From CBDCUQ01 sp965222835 (GTDB lineage Bacteria; Pseudomonadota; Alphaproteobacteria; Rhizobiales; Hyphomicrobiaceae): DNA of 64,000 bases. The notes under the pieces were generated by a model, which saw only the letters and a program-made list of their open reading frames with translations, did no database searches and was not told the DNA's origin. Shown piece by piece: positions 7,832-16,972 of the stretch. Every line of letters begins with the position of its first letter. Positions within the stretch are counted from its first letter, which is position 1. Location of the stretch: positions 1 to 64,000 of the forward strand of contig CBDCUQ010000001.1 in the NCBI GenBank assembly GCA_965222835.1, read 5' to 3'. The position numbers and the translations under genes were made by a program.

Positions 7832-8773
7832 TCAATCCTTTGGGAACTCCAAACCCATTTCACGGTAACGTTCCGGATCTGAACCCCAGCCGGCGCGGAC
7901 TTTAACGAAAAGAAAAAGGTGAACGGGCTTCTCGACGATCCCCGAAATCTCGGCCCGCGCCTCAGATGAAATCCGCTTAACCATTTCGCCACCCTTGCCG
8001 ATAACGATCCGCCGCTGACTTTCCCGCTCAACGTAAATGGTCTGCTCGATCCGAACGGATTTGTTCTTAAACTCCTTCCATGACGTCGTCTCCACCGTGA
8101 TCGCGTAGGGAAGTTCGTCATGAAGGTAGGTGTAGATGCGCTCCCGCGTGATTTCTGCCGCAAGAAGGCGCAGCGGCGCGTCCGAAACTTCGTCCTCCGG
8201 ATAATGCCAAGGCCCCTCGGGAACATGCGCCGCAAGGTACGTCTTTAGATCGCCGACGCCGTTTCCATCGAGCGCAGAGATCATGAACACTGCCTTGAAC
8301 GGAACCCGCTCCGAAGCCTCTTGTGCCAACGCCAGAAGCTTTTCCTTTTCGGAAACTCGGTCGATTTTGTTGAGAACCAGAACGGCATGCGCACCGCGAT
8401 ACCCGAGGGTCTTCAGAATTCGCTCGGTGTCTTCGTCAATGCCTTTTGCCGCATCGATTAGAACCGCGACAACATCCGCATCCTTTGCACCGGACCACGC
8501 CGACTCAACCATGGCCTTATCAAGACGGCGCCGCGGCTCAAAAATGCCGGGCGTATCGACGAACACGAGCTGGCTTGCACCCTCGATCGCAATACCGCGC
8601 ACCGGCACCCGCGTCGTCTGCACTTTGTGACTGACGATGGTGACCTTTGTGCCGACGAGCCTGTTGACCAATGTCGACTTGCCAGCATTCGGCGACCCCA
8701 GAATGGCAATAAACCCGCAACGGCGCGGACCGGCTTCGCCATCCCCGTCAGAGATGATCTTGCCCTCAGGCAT
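7832..8773 (-). CDS. era: GTPase Era
   Basis: A 313-residue Era GTPase that binds 16S rRNA near its 3' end and acts in 30S subunit maturation. The GTPase domain shows G1 GSPNAGKST, G3 DTPG, G4 NKID and the switch region TTRVPVRG. The C-terminal KH domain has the GKGG loop (RIVIGKGGEMVKRISSEAR). The start at 8773 overlaps the end of rnc by eight bases, so the two are translationally coupled as in many alphaproteobacteria. It is the last gene of the rel-to-era block. recO, a common downstream neighbour, is absent here; instead a hairpin repeat and a small secreted-protein gene follow. Confidence 0.95.
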   Translation of the reverse strand: MPEGKIISDGDGEAGPRRCGFIAILGSPNAGKSTLVNRLVGTKVTIVSHKVQTTRVPVRGIAIEGASQLVFVDTPGIFEPRRRLDKAMVESAWSGAKDADVVAVLIDAAKGIDEDTERILKTLGYRGAHAVLVLNKIDRVSEKEKLLALAQEASERVPFKAVFMISALDGNGVGDLKTYLAAHVPEGPWHYPEDEVSDAPLRLLAAEITRERIYTYLHDELPYAITVETTSWKEFKNKSVRIEQTIYVERESQRRIVIGKGGEMVKRISSEARAEISGIVEKPVHLFLFVKVRAGWGSDPERYREMGLEFPKD

Positions 8774-9476
8774 TCTTGGAGCCCCGCTTGGAGACACCTT
8801 CCCGTTCGAGCAGAAGCGTGGCAGCCGCCTGTTCCGCAGCACGCTTCGACGCGCCTTCGCCCCGCGCAGGACGGCGCCCTGTAATTTTCACTTCGCATAC
8901 AAAGACTGGTGCGTGATCCGGCCCCCGCCGCTCGATCTGGGTGTAGCGTGGCAATGCCAGTCCCCGGCCCTGCGCCCATTCCTGCAAAGCCGATTTCGGA
9001 TCCGCGACGGCCTTCGCCTGTTTGTCGTCCAAACCTTCCCAGAGTTTCAAGACGACGGAACGCGCCTTGTTGTACCCGGCGTCCAGAAAGACGGCGCCAA
9101 GCACGGCCTCAATGGCGTCCGCCAGAATGGTCGCCTTTGCCCGGCCGCCGCTGCCGGCTTCGCTGTCCGCCAGAATAAGAAACTCACCGAGTCCGATCTG
9201 CCGGCCAACCTTTGCGCAAGCCTCCCCGCGTACCAATTTATTGAGACGGCGTGCCAACTCGCCTTCCTTGGCGCGCGGATGAGCTGTGTCAAGGAGTTCG
9301 ACGATGGCCAGCCCCAAGACCCGATCGCCTATGAATTCGAAGCGCTCGTTGTCTTCTCGCGACTTACCCTGGCCGCGATAGCTCGAATGCGTCAGCGCAC
9401 GCTCAAGAAGCTTCTGATTCTTGAACTTGTAACCGAGTTTTTTTTCGAGCTCTTTAAATTTTCGCGCCCTGAACAT
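8766..9476 (-). CDS. rnc: Ribonuclease III
   Basis: A 236-residue RNase III, which cuts double-stranded RNA during rRNA processing and mRNA turnover. The catalytic domain carries the signature NERFEFIGDRVLGL and the second metal-binding region (ADAIEAVLGAVFLDAG). The C-terminal double-stranded RNA-binding domain ends with GEGASKRAAEQAAATLLL. I chose the ATG at 9476 (MFRARKFKELEKKLGY), four bases after the lepB stop. An upstream in-frame extension would overlap lepB and is not conserved. Gene order lepB-rnc-era with tight spacing marks an operon. Confidence 0.95.
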   Translation of the reverse strand: MFRARKFKELEKKLGYKFKNQKLLERALTHSSYRGQGKSREDNERFEFIGDRVLGLAIVELLDTAHPRAKEGELARRLNKLVRGEACAKVGRQIGLGEFLILADSEAGSGGRAKATILADAIEAVLGAVFLDAGYNKARSVVLKLWEGLDDKQAKAVADPKSALQEWAQGRGLALPRYTQIERRGPDHAPVFVCEVKITGRRPARGEGASKRAAEQAAATLLLEREGVSKRGSKNA

Positions 9477-9480
9477 GGGG

Positions 9481-10305
9481 CTACCGAACGAGGTTGAAGA
9501 TGCGGCTCCAACGTATATCGAAAAGCCACGTCCAAGGCGTGAAGAGGCTGCAACGGCCTGCCTCGTCCGAAGCACAAGAATAGAAAATAATATCAGCCCG
9601 GCCAATCAGGTTTTCAGCAGGCACAAATCCAACGCCGCGTTCAGTAGGCACCCGGCTATCGACAGAATTGTCCCGATTATCCCCCATCATGAAGTAGTGC
9701 CCCTCAGGCACAACGTACTCATCCGTGGTGTCGTAGTCGGCATCAGAATTACAATCGAGCGTGTGGTACTTGACGCCGTTCGGCAGTGTTTCAACATAAC
9801 GATCGACGGGAAGTGGCCGTGTCTGGTGATCGTAGCATGTAACTAAGGCCGGTTCGACTTTGCGCCTTTCGACGGCCGTTCCGTTGATATAGAGAACGCC
9901 CTGCTTCATTTGAATGAGGTCGCCAGGAAGGCCGATGAGTCGCTTGATGTAGTCTGTCGAGTTGTCCCGCGGCAGCTTAAAGACGATGACATCGCCACGT
10001 TTTGGCTCAGAGGCAAAAACCCGTCCGGACGACATGACGTTCGGAAGCCCGCAAATCTCGGTTCCTGGAACACACAGCCACTCGGCCCGCGGGAACGTGT
10101 ACTTGCTATAGCCGTAGCTGAGCTTTGACACGAACAGGAAGTCGCCGACCAGCAGCGTATCCTTCATGGAACCTGAGGGAATGTTGAAGGGCTGATAGAA
10201 GAAGATCCGGACAACGAGAGCAATCGCAAGCGCCTGAAGCACGATCTTTATGGTTTCGCCCCAGCCATAGCCGGCCTCGGGCTTCGCATTCGTATCCACG
10301 CTCAT
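9481..10305 (-). CDS. lepB: Signal peptidase I
   Basis: A 274-residue type I signal peptidase that cleaves Sec and Tat signal peptides at the outer face of the inner membrane. One transmembrane helix (about residues 18-37) precedes the catalytic motif NIPSGSMKDTLLVGD, with nucleophile Ser46. The general base Lys121 lies in YIKRLIGLPGD. Box E (GHYFMMGDNRDNSVDSR) is intact. A Cys-containing insertion (CVPGTEICGLP) sits between them, as in many alphaproteobacterial LepB proteins. It lies 127 bases downstream of acpS and immediately upstream of rnc. Confidence 0.95.
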   Translation of the reverse strand: MSVDTNAKPEAGYGWGETIKIVLQALAIALVVRIFFYQPFNIPSGSMKDTLLVGDFLFVSKLSYGYSKYTFPRAEWLCVPGTEICGLPNVMSSGRVFASEPKRGDVIVFKLPRDNSTDYIKRLIGLPGDLIQMKQGVLYINGTAVERRKVEPALVTCYDHQTRPLPVDRYVETLPNGVKYHTLDCNSDADYDTTDEYVVPEGHYFMMGDNRDNSVDSRVPTERGVGFVPAENLIGRADIIFYSCASDEAGRCSLFTPWTWLFDIRWSRIFNLVR

Positions 10306-10432
10306 CTCACTTCTCGTTTGCTCAAGCTACTCGGCTCTCAAGCATCTCCTTACCGTATCGAGCCCGCAGGCTATAGCCATTTCCCGGGCATTGGGCAAAT
10401 GACGGGACGTCGAACCGCGCGGCTGGCACCCC

Positions 10433-10849
10433 CTATCCCCGTGGATCAACCTTGAGCGGTAAAGCCGAGATAATAACGACCGCTTCCGCCAGCGGAAAAT
10501 CATCGGTTATCGTAAGGTCAATACTAGCGTCGTACCCATCCGGCGTGATCCGCGCCAATCTGAGCGCGGCGCCACCAGTTAGCTTCAGTGTGGGCCGACC
10601 CGATGGCAAATTGACGACACCCATATCGCGCCAGAACACACCATGCCGAAACCCCGTTCCCAGCGCCTTCGCACACGCCTCTTTAGCTGCAAATCGCTTC
10701 GCGTAGGATGCGGCCCTGAGCCGGCGCCGATCCGATTTGGCCCGCTCGATATCGGTAAAAACACGATCCAAAAACCGGTCCCCGTAGCGCTCGAGTGTTG
10801 TCTCGATACGCCGTATGTCGATGATATCGTTGCCGAGTCCTATGATCAT
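10433..10849 (-). CDS. acpS: Holo-[acyl-carrier-protein] synthase
   Basis: A 138-residue AcpS-type phosphopantetheinyl transferase that moves 4'-phosphopantetheine from CoA to acyl carrier protein, activating fatty-acid synthesis. The N-terminal IIGLGNDIIDIRRIE (Mg-binding Asp) and the second motif YAKRFAAKEACAKALGTG match the family. Its ATG overlaps the pdxJ stop as ATGA, so it is translationally coupled to pdxJ. Length and position are standard for the group. Confidence 0.95.
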   Translation of the reverse strand: MIIGLGNDIIDIRRIETTLERYGDRFLDRVFTDIERAKSDRRRLRAASYAKRFAAKEACAKALGTGFRHGVFWRDMGVVNLPSGRPTLKLTGGAALRLARITPDGYDASIDLTITDDFPLAEAVVIISALPLKVDPRG

Positions 10850-11643
10850 CCTGCCGTCACACTCTGTTCCAGATTACCCGCACAATGCGACCGGGCCTCA
10901 TCCATCAGCGTCCGCATGCGCCTAACCGCCGCAATAAGCCCGCAACAAATTGCCTCACCGATAAGGAAATGGCCGATATTGAGCTCGGCGACCTCAGGCA
11001 TCCGAGCCACAACACCCGCGGTATTGTACGTAAGCCCATGACCGGCATGAACTTCCAAGCCGGCATCGGCCGCAGCACACGCTGCAGTTCGCATACGCGC
11101 CACTTCCACAGCAACTCCTGCAGAGTCGTCATCTAAGGCCCGTTCACAATAAGCCCCCGTGTGCAGCTCAACGATGTCGACCCCAAGCCGAGCGGAAGCC
11201 TCAATCACGCGAAGATCGGGCTCAACAAAGAGCGAGACGCGAATACCCGCGTCCTGGAGCCTTCGGACGACACCCTCCAGGCCAGCCCCGCCGCGGATCA
11301 CGTCAAGACCACCTTCCGTCGTACGTTCCTCGCGCCGTTCCGGTACGAGACAACAGGCGTTAGGTACATGCCGCAAAGCGATTTCCAGCATCTCATCCGT
11401 TGCCGCCATCTCCAGATTGAGCGGACGCGTCAATTCGCTCTTAAGACGCGCGATATCGGTATCTGAAATATGGCGGCGGTCCTCTCTGAGGTGCGCCGTG
11501 ATCCCATCCGCACCGGCCTCGATTGCAAGATGCGCCGCACGGAGCGGGTCCGGATGACGCCCGCCGCGCGCATTACGTATCGTCGCGACATGGTCGATAT
11601 TGACACCGAGCCGGAGCGCCGGCGGATTCTTAGGGAACGACAT
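10846..11643 (-). CDS. pdxJ: Pyridoxine 5'-phosphate synthase
   Basis: A 265-residue TIM barrel that condenses 1-deoxy-xylulose 5-phosphate with 3-amino-2-oxopropyl phosphate in the last step of de novo vitamin B6 synthesis. The opening LRLGVNIDHVATIRNARGG and the segments DGITAHLREDRRHI, VELHTGAYCE and HAGHGLTY are diagnostic. The start at 11643 has an AAGGAG ribosome-binding site. A longer frame to 11685 has an unconserved N-terminus. It forms a coupled pair with acpS and lies 106 bases after rel on the same strand. Confidence 0.95.
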   Translation of the reverse strand: MSFPKNPPALRLGVNIDHVATIRNARGGRHPDPLRAAHLAIEAGADGITAHLREDRRHISDTDIARLKSELTRPLNLEMAATDEMLEIALRHVPNACCLVPERREERTTEGGLDVIRGGAGLEGVVRRLQDAGIRVSLFVEPDLRVIEASARLGVDIVELHTGAYCERALDDDSAGVAVEVARMRTAACAAADAGLEVHAGHGLTYNTAGVVARMPEVAELNIGHFLIGEAICCGLIAAVRRMRTLMDEARSHCAGNLEQSVTAG

Positions 11644-11749
11644 GGAACGGACCGAAGCTCCTTCTTGGGTATACGCGACGGGCAAGACTACAGTACGCTG
11701 CAGGTGAAGAGCAGATCAAACCGCAAAGCATTTGCCGGCAGCCCCAGTG

Positions 11750-14005
11750 CTATTCGAACACCCGCTCAACAGCGTTAACAACGTCCTTCCCCTTTAGACC
11801 ACTAATGATACGGTTGAGATGGGCTAGGTCGAAGACCTCGATGTCGATTTTCATCTCAGTAAAATCTGCGGCGCGGCGTGACATGTTGATATTGTGAATG
11901 TTGCCGCCCGCCTGCCCGATAACGTCCGCCACCTTTGCAAGCGCGCCCGGCCGGTTGGGAGACGAAACTCTGATCGTTGCAGGAAAGCGCTCGGCAGAAT
12001 CGGGATCGATATCCCAGGTTACGTCAATCCAGCGCTCCTGCTCGAATTCGCGAAGCTGCGGCGAGTGAATCTGAAAAATACGAATGCCTTGGCCTGGCAC
12101 AAGCACGCCGACAATTCGGTCCCCCGGAACCGCCCCGCCAGCATCGAAGACAACCGGCATATCGTTGCGTGCGCCGCGCAGAGATATGTTCCCGGGCGCT
12201 GAACCGCCCGAGTCTCGAGTCTGCTCTTCCTCGGACGGCCCGCCACCAAGGCGAAACTTCAGTCCCTTGACCCGGGACAGGTCGAGCCATTTACGACTCC
12301 CGTCTACTGGCTTTTCCTTCGCGGAAGCGTGCCTTGCAAGCTCGGCCGGGCTAGGTCCGATCTGCGTCACGACTTGATTGAGCGGCAACTCACTGCGTGC
12401 AACCGCTGACAAGACGTCATCGACCGATTTGAGCCCCAGTTTTGGCAGGGCCTTTTTCACGAGATCATCGGAATAACTGTAACCGACTTGCTCCAGCGTC
12501 GATGCAATCAACCGGCGGCCAAGCTCGGCATACTGCCTGCGCTGAGTATCGCGCGCAGCACGGCGAATGGCGGAGCGCGCACGCCCGGTTACAACGAAAT
12601 TCTCCCACGCCGCGGGAGGCGTATGGTCTTTCGACGTCTTGATCTCGACCTCGTCGCCGTTGCGCAAACGCGTATCGATCGGCACATGCCGCCCGTTGAC
12701 ATGCGCACCCACGGCGGCATTGCCGATGTCCGTATGCACCGCATAGGCAAAATCGAGAGGTGACGCACCGCGCGGCAATGCAATCAGACGCCCTTTCGGC
12801 GTAAAACAAAAAACTTGGTCCTGAAACAGCTCAAGCTTGGTGTGCTCCAAAAACTCTTCCGGATTATTTCCTTCGAGCAATGTCTCCACCAGCCTGCGCA
12901 GCCACACATAAGGACCGCCGTCCTTGTCGAAGGAAATGAGCACCTTGCCGGATTGCCCGTTCACCTCCCGGCTCGCATCCTTGTAAAGAGCATGTGCCGC
13001 AACGCCATATTCGGCGACATCGTGCATCTTCTGCGTTCTGATTTGCAATTCAACGCGCTGATGTCGAGGCCCGACCACGGTCGTGTGTATAGACTGATAG
13101 TGGTTCTGCTTCGGCGTCGAAATGTAGTCCTTGAAACGGCCCGGAACCGTACGCCAAGTCGTGTGCGCAACGCCAAGCACGCGATAGCAGTCGTCAATCG
13201 ATGGAACGACAAGACGAAACGCGTAGATGTCCGAGAGCTGTTCGAGACTGATCTGCTTGTTCTCCATCTTGCTCCAGATGGAGTAGGGTTTCTTCTCCCG
13301 CCCAGAGACCTCGGCTTTGATGCCAACACTTTCGAGCTTGCCCTGAAGCGCGCTGCGAATTTCCTCAACAAGTCCGACGTTCTGTTCCCTCAGCTCGGTG
13401 AGTTTTCCGGTGACGGCCTTATAGGCCTCCGGGTTGAGCCAGCGAAACGCGAGATCCTCAAGCTCGTCCCGAAGAGCTTGCATGCCCATGCGACCGGCGA
13501 GAGGCGCATAGATGTCAAGCGTCTCCTGCGAGTTACGCTGCCGGCTTTCGGGTTTCATGTGTTCAAGGGTGCGCATGTTGTGCAGCCGGTCTGCCAGCTT
13601 CACAAGAAGGACCCGGATGTCAGTCGAAATAGCGATCAGGAGCTTGCGGAAGTTCTCCGCCTGCTCCGCCTGTTTGGAAACGAGATCGAGCCGTTTGATT
13701 TTTGTCAGGCCGTCGACAAGTGCGCCAATCTCCTTGCCAAACAGCTGGTCGATCTCGGCCCGTGTCGCGTCCGTGTCCTCGATCGTATCGTGGAGGAGCG
13801 CGGTGGCAATCGTGGCATCATCGAGCTTCAGATCCGTCAGGATCGCGGCAACCTCGAGAGGATGTGAGAAATAAGGGTCACCCGACGCGCGCCGCTGATT
13901 GCCATGCGCCTTCATGGCATAAACATAGGCGCGATTTAACAGAGCCTCGTCCGCCGCCGGATCGTACTCTTGAACACGTTCAACGAGTTCGTACTGCCGC
14001 ATCAT
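11750..14005 (-). CDS. rsh: Bifunctional (p)ppGpp synthetase/hydrolase (RSH)
   Basis: A 751-residue long RelA/SpoT homologue, the single bifunctional type usual in alphaproteobacteria, that makes and degrades the stringent-response alarmone. The N-terminal HD hydrolase domain shows FSHPLEVAAIL and LLHDTIEDTDAT; the synthetase domain follows (YQSIHTTVVGP, VELQIRTQKMHDVAEYGVAAH). A TGS domain (FAYAVHTDIG) sits near the middle and an ACT domain lies at the C-terminus (NRPGALAKVADVIGQAGGNIHNI). Both enzyme halves look intact. It is downstream of rpoZ, the omega subunit, a widely conserved pairing. Confidence 0.95.
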   Translation of the reverse strand: MMRQYELVERVQEYDPAADEALLNRAYVYAMKAHGNQRRASGDPYFSHPLEVAAILTDLKLDDATIATALLHDTIEDTDATRAEIDQLFGKEIGALVDGLTKIKRLDLVSKQAEQAENFRKLLIAISTDIRVLLVKLADRLHNMRTLEHMKPESRQRNSQETLDIYAPLAGRMGMQALRDELEDLAFRWLNPEAYKAVTGKLTELREQNVGLVEEIRSALQGKLESVGIKAEVSGREKKPYSIWSKMENKQISLEQLSDIYAFRLVVPSIDDCYRVLGVAHTTWRTVPGRFKDYISTPKQNHYQSIHTTVVGPRHQRVELQIRTQKMHDVAEYGVAAHALYKDASREVNGQSGKVLISFDKDGGPYVWLRRLVETLLEGNNPEEFLEHTKLELFQDQVFCFTPKGRLIALPRGASPLDFAYAVHTDIGNAAVGAHVNGRHVPIDTRLRNGDEVEIKTSKDHTPPAAWENFVVTGRARSAIRRAARDTQRRQYAELGRRLIASTLEQVGYSYSDDLVKKALPKLGLKSVDDVLSAVARSELPLNQVVTQIGPSPAELARHASAKEKPVDGSRKWLDLSRVKGLKFRLGGGPSEEEQTRDSGGSAPGNISLRGARNDMPVVFDAGGAVPGDRIVGVLVPGQGIRIFQIHSPQLREFEQERWIDVTWDIDPDSAERFPATIRVSSPNRPGALAKVADVIGQAGGNIHNINMSRRAADFTEMKIDIEVFDLAHLNRIISGLKGKDVVNAVERVFE

Positions 14006-14120
14006 GGCCCGCTACCTTCTCCTAGCGGACTACAATCCAACGAACCCCTGTACCGGTCAATTCTCCGGACGGCGCTAGGACAGAATGATGAAGTCAAGAT
14101 AAGCGGGAGCGCGCGGGACG

Positions 14121-14570
14121 TCAGCGCAAACGCTCGCGTGGCGCACCGCTCGGTGCAGCTCCACCACCGCCACCGCCGTTTGAAGACGGCTCCAGAGGAG
14201 TCATGCTTTCGAGACCGCGCAAGAGCTGCTCTTCGGTGAGCACGTCCACTTGCGTATCGGTAGTCTGGTCGTCGCGTCCGAGGATCGGCCCGCGCCGCTC
14301 GCTTGTCACAACTGGTGCTGCACCGGCCTCTGGCTCGTCCACTTCGACGTTCTTCTGAATGGAATGGATCAGGCTCTCGCGCATGTCCTCCGGCGGGATC
14401 GTGCGATCGGCAATCTCTCGCAACGCGACAACCGGGTTCTTGTCGTCATCGGGATCGATGGTCACCGCTGAACCGTTGGAAATGGCACGGGCCCGGTGGG
14501 CAGCCAACAGAACAAGTTCAAAGCGGTTCGGAACCTTATCAACGCAATCTTCGACGGTGACGCGGGCCAT
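14121..14570 (-). CDS. rpoZ: DNA-directed RNA polymerase omega subunit
   Basis: A 149-residue omega subunit, which helps assemble RNA polymerase and, in some bacteria, forms part of a ppGpp site. The conserved start MARVTVEDCVDKVPNRFELV and the core ARAISNGSAVTIDPDDDKNPVVALREIAD are clear. The C-terminal half is an alphaproteobacterial extension ending in a Gly-rich tail (SSNGGGGGGAAPSGAPRERLR). It is the first gene of the minus-strand block leading to rel, pdxJ, acpS, lepB, rnc and era. Confidence 0.95.
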   Translation of the reverse strand: MARVTVEDCVDKVPNRFELVLLAAHRARAISNGSAVTIDPDDDKNPVVALREIADRTIPPEDMRESLIHSIQKNVEVDEPEAGAAPVVTSERRGPILGRDDQTTDTQVDVLTEEQLLRGLESMTPLEPSSNGGGGGGAAPSGAPRERLR

Positions 14571-14992
14571 TCGTCTGCAACCTTTCGGTGTTAGGGGTGA
14601 TCAAGACAAGCTCAAACGCGGGCTGCTGCGCAGTCCGGCCAGATTTGCATACAGCATTGATTGCACAAAACATGAACGCGTTCAACCCCAAGACGGCCGG
14701 TCCCAAGATCCGAGACTAAGATTGGGGACGATCCGATTGCAGCCCCTTTAATCGGTTGCAACTGCACCCCACATACCTCACCACTAGCCCCTCGCAACCG
14801 AAGTCAAATCAGGCCAAAGACACAAACTTGTAGGGTTAACGCTTGACCAGACCGCCCGGTGCGACACATTTGCAGCGTCCAATAGAATTTCACGCGAGGG
14901 AGTAGATGGCACCCGTAGCAAATCCAAGTTTTAACAAGCACTCCCGGCCCTCAATTTGTAAATGTTACCGCAAATTTACCTAAAAATAAAAA
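14571..14992. other. Divergent intergenic region between rpoZ and the NYN-domain gene
   Basis: About 480 bases separate the two divergent genes. Neither strand holds a convincing coding frame. A short inverted repeat (TCCCAA...TTGGGGA, near 14700-14730) is visible, and the DNA becomes AT-rich towards 15000. It must hold the rpoZ promoter on the minus strand, but I cannot point to it with confidence. Confidence 0.4.
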
Positions 14993-15021
14993 TTGGACCG
15001 TGACATTCGATAAGTTAATCT
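14993..15021 (+). promoter_or_regulatory. Candidate sigma-70-type promoter of the NYN-domain gene
   Basis: TTGGAC (14993-14998) and TAATCT (15016-15021) are separated by 17 bases, close to the housekeeping consensus. The predicted start site is about 40 bases before the preferred start codon at 15067. No other such pair stands out in the 480-bp gap. Prediction only. Confidence 0.45.
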
Positions 15022-15066
15022 GTTGGACAAACGAAAACACATCAGAAAATGTCAGGGACGTCCCGA

Positions 15067-15708
15067 ATGCAATTTTATGAGAATGAGCGCACCGCATTGT
15101 TCATAGACGGTGCCAATCTGTATGCAACATCCAAGTCCCTGGGATTTGATATCGACTACAAACGGCTCCTGGCGCTCTTCCGAAAGCGGGCACATCTCGT
15201 CCGCGCGCTCTATTACACCGCGCTCGCAGAGGACCAAGAATACTCATCAATTCGCCCACTCATCGATTGGCTCGACTACAACGGCTACACCATGGTGACC
15301 AAGCCGACCAAGGAGTTCACCGATTCAGCGGGACGGCGCAAAATCAAAGGCAATATGGACATCGAGCTGACAGTCGACGCCATGCGACTCTCGTGGAACC
15401 TCGATCACATTGTGCTGTTCTCGGGCGACGGCGACTTCCGGTATCTCGTTGCAGCACTTCAAGAACGCGGCAAGCGCGTCAGTGTCATCTCGACCTTGCA
15501 GACCCAGCCGCCGATGGTCTCCGATGATCTTCGCCGCCAGGCCGACCAGTTCATCGATCTCGATGAACTGGAGGACCTAATTTGCCGAGACCCCGCGCAG
15601 CGCCCTCCGCGTGAGCAACGCACGTTCGCCGGGCGCGACCAGGGTCAGTTCGGCGGGCGGGAAACGGAACCCGCCGGCTTCGACGACGGGGACGATTTCG
15701 TCGATTAG
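15067..15708 (+). CDS. NYN-domain (LabA/DUF88) family protein
   Basis: A 213-residue NYN-domain protein with a PIN-like nuclease fold. Acidic active-site positions are in place: Asp in FIDGANLY near the N-terminus, Asp/Glu in KGNMDIELTVDAM, and SGDGDFRYLV. Such proteins are putative Mg-dependent ribonucleases; no bacterial substrate can be named here. The last 40 residues are a Pro/Arg/Gly/Asp-rich tail. I chose the ATG at 15067, which has an AGGGAC motif nine bases upstream and begins just before the domain. An ATG at 15049 adds six residues. It lies 47 bases before the uracil-DNA glycosylase gene, so the two are probably co-transcribed. Confidence 0.85.
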   Translation: MQFYENERTALFIDGANLYATSKSLGFDIDYKRLLALFRKRAHLVRALYYTALAEDQEYSSIRPLIDWLDYNGYTMVTKPTKEFTDSAGRRKIKGNMDIELTVDAMRLSWNLDHIVLFSGDGDFRYLVAALQERGKRVSVISTLQTQPPMVSDDLRRQADQFIDLDELEDLICRDPAQRPPREQRTFAGRDQGQFGGRETEPAGFDDGDDFVD

Positions 15709-15755
15709 TACGCATGGGGCGCGACAGCACGGATCAGTCGAACTAATTTGGCCGC

Positions 15756-16427
15756 ATGCCAAATGAACTGCCCCCGGCACAACCACCACCCGAACCGCCG
15801 AACGCCTGTGACTACTGCCCGCGCCTCGTCGCCTTTCGCGCCGCAAACTGCAAGGCGGAGCCGGCGTGGCACAACGCACCCGTGCCCTCCTTCGGGCCTG
15901 AGACAGCAGAGCTTCTGATCGTCGGCCTAGCCCCTGGCCTGCGCGGAGCTAACCGAACAGGCCGGCCCTTTACCGGCGATTACGCGGGCGACCTCCTATA
16001 CGCCACCCTCACCCAGTTCGGACTGGCCAAAGGCCGATACGAAGCCAGGCCCGACGACGGGCTTCAGCTGGTCGGCTGCATGATCTCCAACGCTGTGCGC
16101 TGCGTGCCCCCTGAAAACAAGCCCACACCCGCCGAAATCGGCGCCTGCCGGGCGTTCTTGTCGGCCAGGATTGGCGCCCTGCCAAACCTCCGCGCCATTG
16201 TCGCCCTCGGACGCATTGCGCACGATCAAACGCTTGCTGCCCTCGACGTTCGCAAGGCCGCTCACGCCTTTGCGCATGGCGCATGCCACCACCTGCCAAC
16301 TGGTCTGACTCTCTTCGACAGCTATCACTGCTCACGGTATAATACGAACACCGGTCGCCTGACCGAAACGATGTTTCATGACGTGTTTCGGTCGGCCCGA
16401 AGCTTCCTGGACCAAACCAGGGCCTAA
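15756..16427 (+). CDS. Uracil-DNA glycosylase, family 5 (UdgB-like)
   Basis: A 223-residue uracil-DNA glycosylase that removes uracil, and in this family other deaminated bases, from DNA. The active-site motif GLAPGLRGANRTGRPFTGD matches family 5, which lacks the polar catalytic residue of families 1 and 4. The second motif is YHCSRYN. Four cysteines (C18 and C21 near the N-terminus, the Cys of NAVRCVPP and of GACRAFL) are placed as ligands of the iron-sulphur cluster. A Pro-rich N-terminus precedes the fold. The upstream NYN gene is close, but a functional link is not shown. Confidence 0.88.
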   Translation: MPNELPPAQPPPEPPNACDYCPRLVAFRAANCKAEPAWHNAPVPSFGPETAELLIVGLAPGLRGANRTGRPFTGDYAGDLLYATLTQFGLAKGRYEARPDDGLQLVGCMISNAVRCVPPENKPTPAEIGACRAFLSARIGALPNLRAIVALGRIAHDQTLAALDVRKAAHAFAHGACHHLPTGLTLFDSYHCSRYNTNTGRLTETMFHDVFRSARSFLDQTRA

Positions 16428-16564
16428 AAATCTGCTACTTCAAGGGCGACCGTCACACATAAATCAAGAAGACGGCCCGGTCAGGCGTGCATCTTGCGCA
16501 ATGTCAAAGCCGAAGACGATCGGAGCAGTGAACTTAGAGAACTATAACCTCTGGAGAGTCTCAA

Positions 16565-16972
16565 ATGACGCTCGAAATTGCGCCAGAAAAAGTCGCCCAC
16601 GTCATCATCAAGGCACGTGAATACGACGCCAAGGTCGGTTCGTGGAATGACTCGCAAGAAGAAGGCAACGCCGAAGAGGATCCCGAAGCCATTCTCGAGG
16701 ATTTCGCAAACGATCCCACGCGCGTCGAACTCTCCAGCTTCATCGATTCCCTGAACATAGACGAACGCCTGAACCTTGTCGCCCTGATGTGGATTGGGCG
16801 CGGCACATTCGATCCTGAAGAACTCGCCGAAGCCATCGAAACAGCACGCACGGAAAACGTGAATTCCACATCAAGCTATCTGATCGGCATCCCACTTCTC
16901 GCAGATTATCTAGAGGAAGGTCTCGACAAGCTTGGATACGCCGTCGAAGACGTCGAGAACGACGTCTTATGA
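16565..16972 (+). CDS. DUF3775 domain-containing protein
   Basis: A 135-residue acidic cytosolic protein. The segment KVAHVIIKAREYDAKVG..., the central FIDSLNIDERLNLVALMWIGRG and the C-terminal SSYLIGIPLLADYLEEGLDKLGYAVED match DUF3775, a short proteobacterial family without known function. No catalytic motif or membrane segment is seen. Its stop codon overlaps, tail to tail, the stop of the peroxiredoxin-like gene on the other strand by six bases, so the two transcripts must run into each other. A short GGAG-containing sequence (CTGGAGAG) lies upstream of the ATG. Confidence 0.85.
   Translation: MTLEIAPEKVAHVIIKAREYDAKVGSWNDSQEEGNAEEDPEAILEDFANDPTRVELSSFIDSLNIDERLNLVALMWIGRGTFDPEELAEAIETARTENVNSTSSYLIGIPLLADYLEEGLDKLGYAVEDVENDVL

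Noticed and set aside
12815..13867. A 350-codon open frame opposite rsh
   Set aside because: Antisense to a well-conserved gene and without recognisable motifs or ribosome-binding site.
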